Assembly (NCBI GenBank): GCA_003453695.1
Contig: DMNK01000107.1
Span: 4,078-10,597, forward strand
From: Acidimicrobiaceae bacterium
GTDB taxonomy: Bacteria > Actinomycetota > Acidimicrobiia > Acidimicrobiales > UBA8190
Direction of reading: 5' to 3'
DNA: 6,520 nucleotides
Positions within the stretch are counted from its first letter, which is position 1. Each line of letters begins with the position of its first letter. The notes under the pieces were generated by a model. That model searched no databases, was not told the origin of the DNA, and saw nothing but the letters and a program-made list of their open reading frames with translations. The position numbers were made by a program, and so were the translations under genes. Shown here piece after piece: positions 6,456 to 6,520 of the stretch.

Positions 6456-6470
6456 GGACGCTTGTAATGT
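6443..6470 (+). promoter_or_regulatory. candidate promoter for the rightward gene at 6502
   Basis: TCCACA (6443-6448, 4 of 6 to TTGACA) and TAATGT (6465-6470, fitting TAnnnT, in the least GC-rich part of the region) are 16 bp apart. A start near 6477 would leave a leader of about 25 bases to the GTG at 6502. The -35 element lies inside the inverted repeat at 6433-6455. Confidence 0.33.
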
Positions 6471-6492
6471 CTCCACTCTGGATCGTGCGTGC

Positions 6493-6498
6493 AGGAGG
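6493..6498 (+). promoter_or_regulatory. ribosome binding site of the rightward gene
   Basis: A full AGGAGG is followed three bases later by GTG at 6502-6504. This is the best evidence that a plus-strand gene begins at the right edge of the window. Confidence 0.5.
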
Positions 6499-6501
6499 AC
6501 C

Positions 6502-6520
6502 GTGGTCACCTCCCGTTCCC
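6502..6520 (+). CDS. start of a divergent gene, cut by the window edge
   Basis: Only the start and five more codons are visible (V/M-V-T-S-R-S), so no function can be given. The call rests on the AGGAGG site three bases upstream, a candidate promoter at 6443-6470, and the lack of any competing minus-strand frame that must run through here. It is transcribed away from the leftward group and shares its control region. Confidence 0.45.

Overview
The window is GC-rich (roughly two thirds G+C by eye) with mostly G/C third codon positions. GTG is used as the start for five of the six gene starts called here, and Shine-Dalgarno sites are AGGAGG-like. This suggests a high-GC bacterium, most likely an actinomycetote; no marker gene allows a closer placement. 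There are no tRNAs, rRNAs, CRISPR arrays, insertion sequences or transposases that I can see.

Nearly all coding capacity lies on the minus strand, so the genes read from right to left. At the far right (6448-6520) a divergent control region holds a candidate plus-strand promoter and the first 19 bases of a plus-strand gene starting at 6502. On the minus strand, in order of transcription, come: an unrecognised 142-aa protein (6447-6019); a 125-aa HNH endonuclease with a hydrophobic N-terminus (5971-5594); a 108-bp gap with a candidate promoter; a 480-aa protein with an N-terminal PD-(D/E)XK nuclease signature (5485-4043); a 1099-aa UPF1-like superfamily 1 helicase fused to a Vsr-like/MTES_1575-type nuclease domain (4005-706); and an unrecognised 115-aa protein (697-350) that starts 8 bases after the helicase stop. 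The 115-aa frame stops at a TGA but remains open for another 91 codons. The extreme left end (1-73) carries a proline/lysine-rich plus-strand frame that may be the tail of another gene.

The core of interest is the 4043-5485 / 706-4005 pair, probably with 350-697: a stand-alone PD-(D/E)XK nuclease followed 37 bases later by a very large helicase carrying its own nuclease domain. Helicase plus nuclease combinations of this kind are typical of DNA-targeting anti-phage or anti-plasmid systems. The helicase resembles the helicase-Vsr group that includes DUF4011-type proteins. I do not recognise the exact two- or three-gene arrangement as a named system. The defence role is inferred from domain content and layout; nothing in the sequence proves it. 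The HNH gene lies just upstream on the same strand and could be a further nuclease of the locus or simply a neighbour.
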